Source: Desulfobulbaceae bacterium (GTDB lineage: Bacteria > Desulfobacterota > Desulfobulbia > Desulfobulbales > Desulfocapsaceae). From it: a DNA stretch of 48,903 bases. This document shows positions 25,888 through 34,447 of the stretch, in pieces. How positions within the stretch are numbered: the first letter of the stretch is position 1; each line of letters starts with the position of its first letter. The translations under genes were made by a program, and so were the position numbers. The notes under the pieces were generated by a model. That model was given only the letters and a program-made list of their open reading frames with translations, did no database searches and was not told the DNA's origin. The stretch lies in assembly GCA_026988015.1 (NCBI GenBank), contig JALSMA010000041.1, forward strand, positions 1 through 48,903, given 5' to 3'.

Positions 25888-27893
25888 TGAACAATACACA
25901 ATCTACCCACAGTGTCACCTTTGCCCCGGAAGGACGGAGCATTACGGTAATGAAAAACAGCAGCCTCATCCAGGCCGTACGAAAAGCCGGTCTCCACATC
26001 AATGCTTCCTGTGGCGGGGCAGGCGTCTGCGGCAAATGCAAAATAATTATTGAACAGGGAGCCGTCCTTGGCGGGGAAAGCGAAAAACTCTCACAAAAAG
26101 ACTACAACAATGGCTATCGACAAGCCTGCACAACCGAAATCATCGAAGATGTGACAGTCCGCATCCCTGAAGAGTCAGGACGGCAAAAAGGAGGGTTGAG
26201 CACTGATATCCCACCAAGACATAGAGCCAGAATGCACGTTTTCAACATCGATGATCTCAAAAAAGCGGGAATTTTTTATCCTCCCGTTGAAAAACTGCGT
26301 CTTGAGCTCTTAAAACCCACTGCAAATGACAATCGGGCTGATGTGGGCCGTCTTATCCAGGGACTGGCCGACCAGCACAACAAGCACCGCTTGGTAACAG
26401 ACCTTCCGGTGCTTCGGAAAATACGACGTGCCCTTCGGGAAAAGGACTTTTTAGTCACGGTCACCCTGGAGCAACCCGTCAATAACAGGTCGAAATGCCA
26501 TCTCCTGAACATCCAGCCAGGAAGATGGGACCATCGAAATTTCGGCCTGGCCGTTGATATCGGGACAACTACCATTTACGGGGTACTCATAGACCTCCAC
26601 AGCGGCAAAATACTTGCCAAATCATCCTGCTACAATCCGCAGATGAGCTATGGTGAAGACGTCATTGCCAGAATCATCTACGCCGAAAAACCTAAAGGCC
26701 TGGTCATGATGCAGGAACTGGTTGTGGAATCCATCAACGGCCTTATTAATGATATGTTAAGCGAAGTGACGCTGCCCGGTGATGATAACAAGAGCAGCCC
26801 CATCGACAGGGATGAGATCAACTCCATCACCATTGCCGGAAACACCACCATGACCCATCTTTTCCTGCAACTGGAACCGGACAACATCAGACGATCACCT
26901 TATGTTCCTGTTTCAACATTCTTCCCGCCAATGCGTGCAGCTGATCTTGGCCTGGAATTAAAACGACACTGTGCTGCACTCCTGTACCCGGCCATATCAA
27001 GTTATGTTGGCGGTGATATTGTGGCAGGGGTCATGGGATCCGGCATGTACCGAACCGAACAGCTCACTCTCTTTATCGATGTGGGAACAAACGCGGAAAT
27101 TGTCATCGGTAACAGGGAATGGCTTGCCTGCGCGGCCTGTTCGGCAGGCCCTGCCTTTGAAGGTGGAGGAATCACTCATGGAATGCGCGCTGTGGAAGGG
27201 GCCATCAGCGACTTCAGCATAAACCCTGAAACCCTTGAACCCATGAATATCACAGAGGGTAACAAGGCACCCATTGGTATCTGCGGCTCCGGACTCCTCA
27301 TCATTGTAGCCACTCTTTTTGAACATGGTATTGTAAACCCGAGTGGTAAATTTAACGACATTGACACTCCACGCATTAGAAAGGGCAGAAGTGGAATGGA
27401 ATATGTACTGGCGTGGGAAGATGAGTGCGCTGCAGACCATGACATTGTCTTAAATGAGGTGGATATTGACAACTTTATCCGTGCCAAAGCCGCCATTTTC
27501 GCGGGAGTTGCCACCCTTCTTGACCAAGTGGGCCTACAGGTAGGCGACCTTGAACAGATCATTCTTGCAGGTGGCTTCGGTTCTTTTATCGACCTTGACA
27601 GCGCCATGACCGTGGGACTGCTCCCTGAGGTGGATCCTGATAAAATTCTCTATGTGGGGAATGGCTCCCTGATGGGTGCATGGATGAGTGAACTCTCAAA
27701 TCACATCCGCCAAGATGTGGTCTCAGTGGTCCGCAAAATGACCAGCTTTGAACTCTCGGAAGTCCCCGGTTTTAAGGATCAATATGTGGCCTCTATCTTT
27801 CTTCCCCACACCGACCTCAGCCTCTTCCCAAATGCCGGTAAGCGATTCGCCACCTGCCCTCCTCCATCCGGCAGGAAACACTTCAGGAGTTAG
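25887..27893 (+). CDS. ASKHA-ferredoxin protein, RACo/AcsV-like corrinoid activator
   Basis: A 668-residue protein. The N-terminal 2Fe-2S ferredoxin domain has ligands C42, C48, C51 and C81 (CX5CX2C...C). A linker and the DUF4445/ASKHA ATPase domain follow: LAVDIGTTTIYGVLIDL, the ITIAGNTTMTHLFL and LFIDVGTNAEIVIG phosphate-binding segments, and ILAGGFGSFIDLDSAM near the end. This is the arrangement of RACo, which reductively reactivates corrinoid iron-sulfur protein (AcsV in acetogens) or corrinoid methyltransferases, using ATP. It starts 1 nt inside the previous gene, so it belongs to the formate dehydrogenase operon. No corrinoid protein gene is in the window. Confidence 0.88.
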   Translation: MNNTQSTHSVTFAPEGRSITVMKNSSLIQAVRKAGLHINASCGGAGVCGKCKIIIEQGAVLGGESEKLSQKDYNNGYRQACTTEIIEDVTVRIPEESGRQKGGLSTDIPPRHRARMHVFNIDDLKKAGIFYPPVEKLRLELLKPTANDNRADVGRLIQGLADQHNKHRLVTDLPVLRKIRRALREKDFLVTVTLEQPVNNRSKCHLLNIQPGRWDHRNFGLAVDIGTTTIYGVLIDLHSGKILAKSSCYNPQMSYGEDVIARIIYAEKPKGLVMMQELVVESINGLINDMLSEVTLPGDDNKSSPIDRDEINSITIAGNTTMTHLFLQLEPDNIRRSPYVPVSTFFPPMRAADLGLELKRHCAALLYPAISSYVGGDIVAGVMGSGMYRTEQLTLFIDVGTNAEIVIGNREWLACAACSAGPAFEGGGITHGMRAVEGAISDFSINPETLEPMNITEGNKAPIGICGSGLLIIVATLFEHGIVNPSGKFNDIDTPRIRKGRSGMEYVLAWEDECAADHDIVLNEVDIDNFIRAKAAIFAGVATLLDQVGLQVGDLEQIILAGGFGSFIDLDSAMTVGLLPEVDPDKILYVGNGSLMGAWMSELSNHIRQDVVSVVRKMTSFELSEVPGFKDQYVASIFLPHTDLSLFPNAGKRFATCPPPSGRKHFRS

Positions 27894-28548
27894 CAGGATC
27901 ATATTTTTAACACAAAAATAACCTGAACTAAACAAAAGCATAACACATCCAGTGCATAGTAGATTGTATATATGTCACTTCAATCTCTGGGAACTGGTGC
28001 GCCATGCTATACATCTCTCTATCACTTTTACTACTCCTGCTGGTCGTTGTTACACTTTACTTCTTCCGATCTCTGAAAACATCAGGAGTGCCAGCCAATG
28101 CTGAACTACTCATCAAGGCCTGGAACTCAAGCTCCGGCAATGAATCTTGTCGATCCTCCAGGAGCAGGCCTGCACAGCACTCCACTTCTGGGCAGACTGC
28201 TGCCAATTGTTTGAACTAAAGCAACAACCCGACATAGTTTAGACCCTTGATAACCATCAGAATGCAGTTTTACAGATCCAGAGCTGTTCCATTGGGAAGC
28301 CGAGAAATGGTCGCACTCAGGTCTATTTGAAAAATTACTCGTCGTCCTTCAGGTATCATTCATCGTTTTTTTGTCTTTACACGACCAAAGATTGCTCTAC
28401 TACCACCCTGCTCAAGTGCAGTGCCAACAACTTGACCCGGCCTTCACCAGCAGCCAAGAGGTACCTGTGCATACAGAAAAAAACATGTAGATACTAATAG
28501 TTACAAACATGGAACAAAAAATGCAATTTGCATATCAGGAGGTATACC
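27894..28548. other. 655-nt gap with a possible decayed gene
   Basis: No intact gene. Three consecutive plus-strand fragments in different frames, described in the next entry, look protein-like and suggest decay. The last 30 nt hold the ribosome site of the RlpA-like gene. No terminator with a clear T-run is visible after the ASKHA gene. Confidence 0.45.
28004..28490 (+). pseudogene. Possible frameshifted remnant of a membrane protein gene
   Basis: The ATG at 28004 opens a frame with a membrane helix (MLYISLSLLLLLLVVVTLYF) and PANAELLIKAW. The sense then seems to pass to another frame (28144-28239, ILSILQEQACTALHFWADCC..., preceded by UGA at 28141 and ending in UAG), and then to the third (28254-28490, FTDPELFHWEAEKWSHSGLF...). 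Each fragment has protein-like composition, while the natural tail of the first frame (SSRSRPAQHSTSGQT) does not. No family is recognised. Chance cannot be excluded. Confidence 0.35.
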
Positions 28549-29337
28549 ATGTCAGAGTATCAGGTACAAAAAGGTGACACCATTGCCAGGGTCATTCAGC
28601 AGTTCAAGACAGACTGGAAAACCGTACGCAGCAACAACCCGGAAGCGGTGGGTCGCTCTGCAAAAAATGGCAACTGGTTCTTGAGAGAAGGAGCCACCTT
28701 GAACATTGACAACTCATTCCAGAAATCCCTGGAAGATGCCAGCCAACCACAAAAATCCCACCGACAACCTGCTGCGGCCCCAATTTCAATCCCGAAAAGT
28801 CACAGTAAAATTGTTTTCAATGACCATACACCACTTCGTGACACCACAGTGACCAGCAAGACCACTGTGGCTGGAGGGAAAAGGGCTCAGCTGGTGGAAC
28901 ACACTATACAAGCAGGAGAAACCCTCTGGGAACTCGCCATAAAAAGATACCATGTTAATCTAAAAGACATTCTTGCTTACAATGACATAACGGATCCAAA
29001 AACTCTGCAGATAGGCCGAAAGATTCAAATTTACCTCCCTGAAAAAAGTGGAGAAGAGCCTGTGGTCGCCAGCTGGTACGGACAAGATTTTCACGGAAAG
29101 CCCATGGCCAATGGAGAGATCTACGACATGAATGGTTCCACCATTGCCCATAAAGAGATTCCTCTGGGAACAACGGTGGAATTGAAAAACACCAAGACCG
29201 GGGAGATGGTCCAGGCAGTAGTTACAGACCGAGGTCCTTATATTGAAGGCCGTGACGTAGACCTTTCTTACGGTCTGGCCAAAAAACTCTCACTGGTGGA
29301 ACAGGGTGTGGGAAACCTGGTAATGCGAGTCCTGTAG
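28549..29337 (+). CDS. LysM-LysM-RlpA (double-psi barrel) protein without visible signal peptide
   Basis: A 262-residue protein starting at the ATG at 28549, which has AGGAGG 6 nt upstream. Domains: an N-terminal LysM-like repeat (residues about 3-55, YQVQKGDTIARVIQQF), a Ser/Pro/Gln linker, a clear second LysM (about 112-160, EHTIQAGETLWELA), and an RlpA-like double-psi beta-barrel (about 168-262, VASWYGQDFHGKPMANGEIYD, VTDRGPYIEGRDVDLS). RlpA proteins cleave or bind denuded peptidoglycan. The N-terminus MSEYQVQKGD has no export signal, which is odd for a cell-wall protein; an in-frame extension to 28528 adds only seven residues and no signal. Confidence 0.85.
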   Translation: MSEYQVQKGDTIARVIQQFKTDWKTVRSNNPEAVGRSAKNGNWFLREGATLNIDNSFQKSLEDASQPQKSHRQPAAAPISIPKSHSKIVFNDHTPLRDTTVTSKTTVAGGKRAQLVEHTIQAGETLWELAIKRYHVNLKDILAYNDITDPKTLQIGRKIQIYLPEKSGEEPVVASWYGQDFHGKPMANGEIYDMNGSTIAHKEIPLGTTVELKNTKTGEMVQAVVTDRGPYIEGRDVDLSYGLAKKLSLVEQGVGNLVMRVL

Positions 29338-29353
29338 TCGGTCCTCAATCGAG

Positions 29354-30445
29354 TCAGTTTGCACCGTACTCCTGCTCATCAATAAACTGTACCCCTTCCA
29401 TAATCAACCCCATAAAACCACCGAAAGGCTCCCTGTTCTCAAACTCAAGGGGGATCCCTTTGGTGTAACTAAAGTGACCGGCTTTCTTCCCAAGCAGAGC
29501 AAAAAGGGCATCTTTATCCATAAGATCTTTGTAACGAACCTGCATCAGTTCCCCTTCTTCAAACAATACAACCGCCCTAGCATCATCAAGTACCAGTTCA
29601 ACCGTCCCCGTTTTCTGACTGGAGTTAATCAATTGAAACAACTCCACAATACTTATCTCATCAAGTTCTCCGGACATCCCGGACGTGATATTTCCGGAAC
29701 GTAGAGCCATGGCTTGAGCCCGATCAACCAGCATTTTCAATAGGAATAGCTGCAGTACCGGGTATTTTTTCAAGACATGCTTGAAGTTTTTGATGCTCAA
29801 AAGTGCTGCCTCGGTCTCAAAAAGGGAATGAATGGAACAGGATACAGGCTCTCCGGAAAGCAGGCTCATCTCACCAAAAATCTCGCCTTTTCCCATTTCG
29901 GCCAATCTTTGCCCATCTTCTGCAATAACACCTACCTTCCCGGCAAGCAGGATGAACAACTGGGTCCCCGGCTCACCTTTTTTCAACACAATCTTATCCT
30001 TAGGATACGTTTTCAACTCAAGAAGTGAGGCAAGATCGTAAAGAGCACCATCATCCAGGGACTCAAAGAGCGGAAAATTACGAAGTTTGCTGTAAAACTT
30101 ATCAAGATGCTTTTTTCTCCTCCGCTCCTCTGCTTCCGAAAGCAGTTTCATCTGCAGAGTGGAAAAACCCTTTTCCTTCTTATATTCGAAATGGAGTAGC
30201 CCCTTGCAACCACCACAGTCAAATTTAGATTTCTGGACGTTAAGATGGGAAAACCGCTCAAAGCTCTCTTTTTTGGAGGTGATCTCTATGAGTTTTTCCA
30301 CAAGAACCATGCAGACAGCCTTGGCATCGGGCAGCACGGCACAGAGATCCGCCACCTTCAATTCCTCCCCGACATTATAGATGGGACAGAGTCGCTCTTC
30401 GGTTATCACAAAAATAGCATCTCGAAACTTTTTTTCCTGTAGCAC
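29354..30445 (-). CDS. Cyclic-nucleotide-binding/DUF4388 sensor protein
   Basis: A 363-residue regulator with three parts. The N-terminal 90 residues have a CPIYNVGEEL start and a FDCGGCKG Cys pair, resembling a small Cys-containing domain seen in Desulfobacterota signalling proteins (possibly TIGR04076-like; not certain). Next is a cNMP-binding domain (about 120-235: FPLFESLDDGAL, KGEPGTQLFILLAGKV, GEIFGEMSLLSGEPVSCSI). The C-terminus is DUF4388/PATAN-like (about 255-350: GELDEISIVELFQLINSSQKTG, VVLFEEGELMQVRY). No DNA-binding domain is seen, so it probably works by protein contacts. It is the last gene of the nadE-cytochrome operon, 34 nt after the cytochrome gene. Confidence 0.85.
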   Translation of the reverse strand: MLQEKKFRDAIFVITEERLCPIYNVGEELKVADLCAVLPDAKAVCMVLVEKLIEITSKKESFERFSHLNVQKSKFDCGGCKGLLHFEYKKEKGFSTLQMKLLSEAEERRRKKHLDKFYSKLRNFPLFESLDDGALYDLASLLELKTYPKDKIVLKKGEPGTQLFILLAGKVGVIAEDGQRLAEMGKGEIFGEMSLLSGEPVSCSIHSLFETEAALLSIKNFKHVLKKYPVLQLFLLKMLVDRAQAMALRSGNITSGMSGELDEISIVELFQLINSSQKTGTVELVLDDARAVVLFEEGELMQVRYKDLMDKDALFALLGKKAGHFSYTKGIPLEFENREPFGGFMGLIMEGVQFIDEQEYGAN

Positions 30446-30479
30446 GGTACCTCCGGATTACTTAACTCGCTGAATTTTC

Positions 30480-32264
30480 TTACTCTGCTTTCTCCAGTCG
30501 GGAGCATCTGCTCTCCCTAGTATATTGCTTCCACATCGGATCTTCATAGCTATCATGACAGCTTATGCATTGCCCTACCATAAGAATACTTCGCAATTCC
30601 TCTTTATTAAAGGGCCGAAGCTCGGGACGTGACGAATGCTGCAAAGCCACACCGTTGATATCCACGAAGGCATCCAGAGGAACGGTCTGCCCTACAAGGG
30701 TATCCACGCCCTGATTAATCCCCGCAAAGGACCAGACACCCTCTGCATCCACCGAGACAGTTCCCTCACCGAGGCCCACGGTTTTCGTGGATTGGTGGCA
30801 GTCCGCGCAGCTCCTGCCGCTGGCCTGAGTGGTGTGAGGATTGATGGCAGCCATGGTAAAGCGATTGAATCCGCCCTCCACGTTACCGTCTTTGTCTATG
30901 AGGGTTACCACGTCCTGGCAACCGGGAGTTACAATAACCACCTCATCATTCCACAGGGCAAGCATCGGTTTTTCATAACGGATATAGGATCTGCCCTCCT
31001 CCCACATCCCCGCTGTTTCTTCAAGGGTCAGTTTATCCAGATGCTTCTGCGTTTCGTCTCGCTTGGCATGACAGCCATAACATTGGGGAACCCATGTTGA
31101 ATGACAAGATTCACAAGTCATCCGTTTGTGTCCTTCAAAATCACAAACTCCTTTTTTAGGCTGTGCCAGGGGGTAAACTTTGTCATTTATTTTCCCCGTC
31201 ATCTGGAATTTATCGCCTTGTTTGCTGATATTAATCACTGGATCCCCCTTACGGGTGATACCGGGTTTTTCGGAGTGACACATCTCACAGGAGATCTCAA
31301 GTTGATCTTCGTAATGGGCATAGCTGGTGCCATCACCCATAATCTCATTACGGGTATGGCAATCAATACAGGCCATCCCTTTCTGATGATGAATATCTTC
31401 GGCAATTTCCAGATAAAAGCGTTGTCCGGGCAGCTGTTTTGAACTCATGCCCCCTTTCTCATAGGGAGTTCCATACCCTTCTGATTCAAATATGCCAGTG
31501 TATGAGAGCCCTATTCGACCGGAACGGTTATGACAACGAATACAGTTTTCCTCTGCGACCTTCCTGATAATAAGGGGATGCTGTTTCTTTTTCTGTACCC
31601 TGATATCGTCACCGAATCCGGCAACGCCCTGCACTTCCTCTCCTTCTGGCAATAGATAGTGACAGGCAGAACAACCACCACCCTTTTCATTGAAAAAGTC
31701 AGGTGCACCTGGCAGGTCATTCTTCTGCTTCCAGAGATGACAGGTTGCACAGAGTTTTCTGAAATAATCCAGTGCCAGAGATGTTTCACCACTGTCCATC
31801 AGCTGTTTGACTGTAAGATCACTATCCTGGCTATCACTCTCATCCCAGTAATAGAGCAGGGTCCCAATGATACCGCGGTTGGTTGCCATCAGCGAGTTCA
31901 TCACCTTTTTCACATCTGTAGGATGACAACCCTCAATTCCACAGGTCTTTTCCACAACCCGCAGGTCACCGGGATTCAGAACCATATCCTTATGGCCGCG
32001 TTCCTTATCTATGGCTAAGGCATCACCAAGATGACACGATGCACAGCCTATCACCCGCGGATCATGAGCAGGGTCAAGTTTTTCCTCCAGGTGACAGGAA
32101 AGACACATGTCAATGCGGCCGCTGGTGGTAATATACACATGATCCGGCCTCTTTGTTGTCATCTCACGGTAGATAAGCAATCCCACCGCCAAGAGTAACA
32201 ACAACAGAAATATCTGTTTTCGGTAACTCCAACCACTGCCATTCGATTTATCCATTTTACTCAT
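30480..32264 (-). CDS. Membrane-anchored multiheme c-type cytochrome (about 12 hemes)
   Basis: A 594-residue cytochrome with an uncleaved N-terminal membrane helix (residues about 17-33) and a large periplasmic part. I count eleven CXXCH sites (the first at 54-58, then CASCH, CATCH, CSACH, CIRCH, CIDCH, CEMCH, CESCH, CYGCH, CADCH, CISCH). One wider site, C108-GIEG-C113-H114, has CX4CH spacing, giving twelve candidate hemes. The long C-terminal part includes a stretch of about 95 residues without heme sites before CADCH, perhaps a structural or catalytic domain. Function unknown; an electron-transfer or terminal-reductase role is inferred. It starts 3 nt after nadE and is translationally coupled to it. 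Confidence 0.88.
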   Translation of the reverse strand: MSKMDKSNGSGWSYRKQIFLLLLLLAVGLLIYREMTTKRPDHVYITTSGRIDMCLSCHLEEKLDPAHDPRVIGCASCHLGDALAIDKERGHKDMVLNPGDLRVVEKTCGIEGCHPTDVKKVMNSLMATNRGIIGTLLYYWDESDSQDSDLTVKQLMDSGETSLALDYFRKLCATCHLWKQKNDLPGAPDFFNEKGGGCSACHYLLPEGEEVQGVAGFGDDIRVQKKKQHPLIIRKVAEENCIRCHNRSGRIGLSYTGIFESEGYGTPYEKGGMSSKQLPGQRFYLEIAEDIHHQKGMACIDCHTRNEIMGDGTSYAHYEDQLEISCEMCHSEKPGITRKGDPVINISKQGDKFQMTGKINDKVYPLAQPKKGVCDFEGHKRMTCESCHSTWVPQCYGCHAKRDETQKHLDKLTLEETAGMWEEGRSYIRYEKPMLALWNDEVVIVTPGCQDVVTLIDKDGNVEGGFNRFTMAAINPHTTQASGRSCADCHQSTKTVGLGEGTVSVDAEGVWSFAGINQGVDTLVGQTVPLDAFVDINGVALQHSSRPELRPFNKEELRSILMVGQCISCHDSYEDPMWKQYTRESRCSRLEKAE

Positions 32265-32267
32265 CCG

Positions 32268-33914
32268 TCAGCCCTGATAATTTTGCACATTGGGAAACCT
32301 GCGACCATAACCAAAAGCTTTGCCGGTCACCTTCAGCCCCATGGGTGCCTGCTTACGCTTATACTCATTAATACGCACCCGTCGCAGCACATCGGCAACG
32401 AGTCCTTCCTCAAAACCACGTTCCACAATTTCCGCGACCCCGAGATGCTCCTCGAGGTGTAACTCTAAAATTTTATCTAAAACTGCATAGTCCGGCAAAT
32501 CATCCTGGTCGCACTGATCCGGCTTCAGCTCAGCCGTGGGGGCCTTGGTAATAGTCCGATGGGGAATAATCTCACCATCCCTGTTCATATAACGAGACAG
32601 TTCATAAACCAGTTGCTTGGGTAGGTCTGAAATGACTGCCAGGCCTCCATTCATATCACCATACAAGGTGCAATAGCCCACCGCCATTTCACTTTTGTTT
32701 CCAGTGGATAAAAGTAGATGTCCGAATTTGTTTGAGAGCGCCATGAGCAGGTTTCCTCGAATTCGCGCCTGGAGATTCTGCTCCGTGAGATCAGCAGGAC
32801 TTATGTCAGCATCTCCAAACAACGGCCGCAGGCACTTTTTAAAAGATGAGAACAACTCACTGATTGGGATCACCTCAAAACCACAACCAAGATTTTCAAC
32901 CAGTTGTCGTGCATCTTCCATGGAATCATCTGAACTATACGGCGAAGGCATGGCAACACCAAGAACATTCTCAGGGCCAAGTGCCTTTACGGCAAGGGCG
33001 GCAGTGAGAGCAGAATCTATCCCACCGGACAGACCAAGGACCACAGTAGAGAAACCACATTTACGCACATAGTCACGGATGCCCATGACCAGTGCATCAC
33101 ACAACGCTGCCAGATCTGCCTCCTCCACATCTTCACATATGCTGCCACTCCAATCGGAACTATCAACCAGGAGCACATCTTCCTCAAAACCGCAGGACCA
33201 TGCCCGCACGATCCCACTCTCATCCATGGCCATACTGCGCCCGTCAAAGAGTAGTGAATCCTGCCCCCCCACCTGATTCACATAGAGCAGGGGAACATGA
33301 TACCGGGTACATATATTTTTGAATAAACGCTGCCGGACCGCTTCTTTTTCCCGTTGAAAAGGAGATGCAGAGATATTAATCAGACAATCTACTCTCCTGC
33401 CACCAGCAAAGAAGGAACATACCGGATCAATCCCGTACTCGCCCACCTCTGAATGCCAAATATCTTCGCAGATGGTGACCCCGAATTGGATCCCGTCACA
33501 TTCGATCACTCCAGAAGAAGTCCCAGGCTCAAACCAGCGTTTTTCATCAAAGACATCGTAGGTGGGCAGCAGCTGCTTCTGAATTTTTTGAACCACTGCC
33601 TTTTTTCGGATAAAAAAGGCACTGTTATACAGCTTCTTTCCTGAATTTCCCCAACTCCTTTTCTCAATACAGCCCAGAAGGACATCGATTTCAGGAAGTT
33701 TTGCACAAAGATCCGCAAGGGCCTTGTCATGGTCGGCAAGAAAAGCCGGTCTTTCAAGAAGATCGCAGGGTGGATATCCGGAAATGGCCAGTTCTGGAAA
33801 GATGATTAAGCTGCATCCATTTATGCAGGCGTCATGACAGGCATCAAGAATGTTGCGAGTATTTTCTGCAAAATCCCCGATAATCGGATTTATCTGAACT
33901 AAAGCTATTTTCAT
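32268..33914 (-). CDS. nadE: Glutamine-dependent NAD+ synthetase
   Basis: A 548-residue two-domain enzyme. The N-terminal carbon-nitrogen hydrolase domain has the catalytic triad in FPELAISGYPP (Glu), QKQLLPTYDVFDE (Lys) and FGVTICEDIWH (Cys). The C-terminal synthetase domain has the LGLSGGIDSALT pyrophosphate loop and the KAPTAELKPDQ motif. It makes NAD+ from nicotinate adenine dinucleotide, glutamine and ATP in the cytoplasm. The length is typical of the glutamine-dependent form. First gene of the operon nadE - multiheme cytochrome - cNMP sensor. Confidence 0.94.
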   Translation of the reverse strand: MKIALVQINPIIGDFAENTRNILDACHDACINGCSLIIFPELAISGYPPCDLLERPAFLADHDKALADLCAKLPEIDVLLGCIEKRSWGNSGKKLYNSAFFIRKKAVVQKIQKQLLPTYDVFDEKRWFEPGTSSGVIECDGIQFGVTICEDIWHSEVGEYGIDPVCSFFAGGRRVDCLINISASPFQREKEAVRQRLFKNICTRYHVPLLYVNQVGGQDSLLFDGRSMAMDESGIVRAWSCGFEEDVLLVDSSDWSGSICEDVEEADLAALCDALVMGIRDYVRKCGFSTVVLGLSGGIDSALTAALAVKALGPENVLGVAMPSPYSSDDSMEDARQLVENLGCGFEVIPISELFSSFKKCLRPLFGDADISPADLTEQNLQARIRGNLLMALSNKFGHLLLSTGNKSEMAVGYCTLYGDMNGGLAVISDLPKQLVYELSRYMNRDGEIIPHRTITKAPTAELKPDQCDQDDLPDYAVLDKILELHLEEHLGVAEIVERGFEEGLVADVLRRVRINEYKRKQAPMGLKVTGKAFGYGRRFPNVQNYQG

Positions 33915-34447
33915 ACAGTCTCAATGTAAGCTGAAGGGAGCTAGTAATTTTTCCAAACATACCTAATTTCGGATATTGCATTTAAATTTCAAAGTGTTAC
34001 TGCAAAACCTTCTCTAAAGCCACCACGAATTCAGGTGTGTGATGCTTATGCATGATGTCGTAAACAATGCAAGTCTTTCTACCATATTCCCTATTGTTGT
34101 CCAAGCGCTGTCACGCTTCAAAAGGGAAGTTCACAATTAACCCCGGCCTGCCACCCCAACAAAACACCGTAATATGTTGAAATAATAGGGCATAGCACTT
34201 ACAGGAACACGGAATCCAACTAGTTACGATATCATATCAAGGAGTTAAAGCTTATTTTCGTTTCATTTTTCATAAAACATTGTTAAAGTTAAGCAATACT
34301 GAATCTTATATTCATGTTTAGCAGTACCGGTACCAGACGACAGACCGACATGAGTGTCTTAACAGATTACTTCCCTCGCAAAAGACACCATCAATCTGTC
34401 AGATACTTTCAGAAGTTCTCCCCTCACATGCAGAGGTGTCAGCAACC
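33915..34447. other. 533-nt divergent gap with a short relic frame
   Basis: AT-rich and largely featureless; it holds the promoters of nadE (-) and of the GGDEF-PilZ gene (+). On the minus strand, about 34110 down to 33997, a 36-codon frame reads NNREYGRKTCIVYDIMHKHH then TPEFVVALEKVLQ and stops. It has a protein-like composition but no proper start, so it may be the tail of a lost gene. I see no strong terminator or tRNA. Confidence 0.4.
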
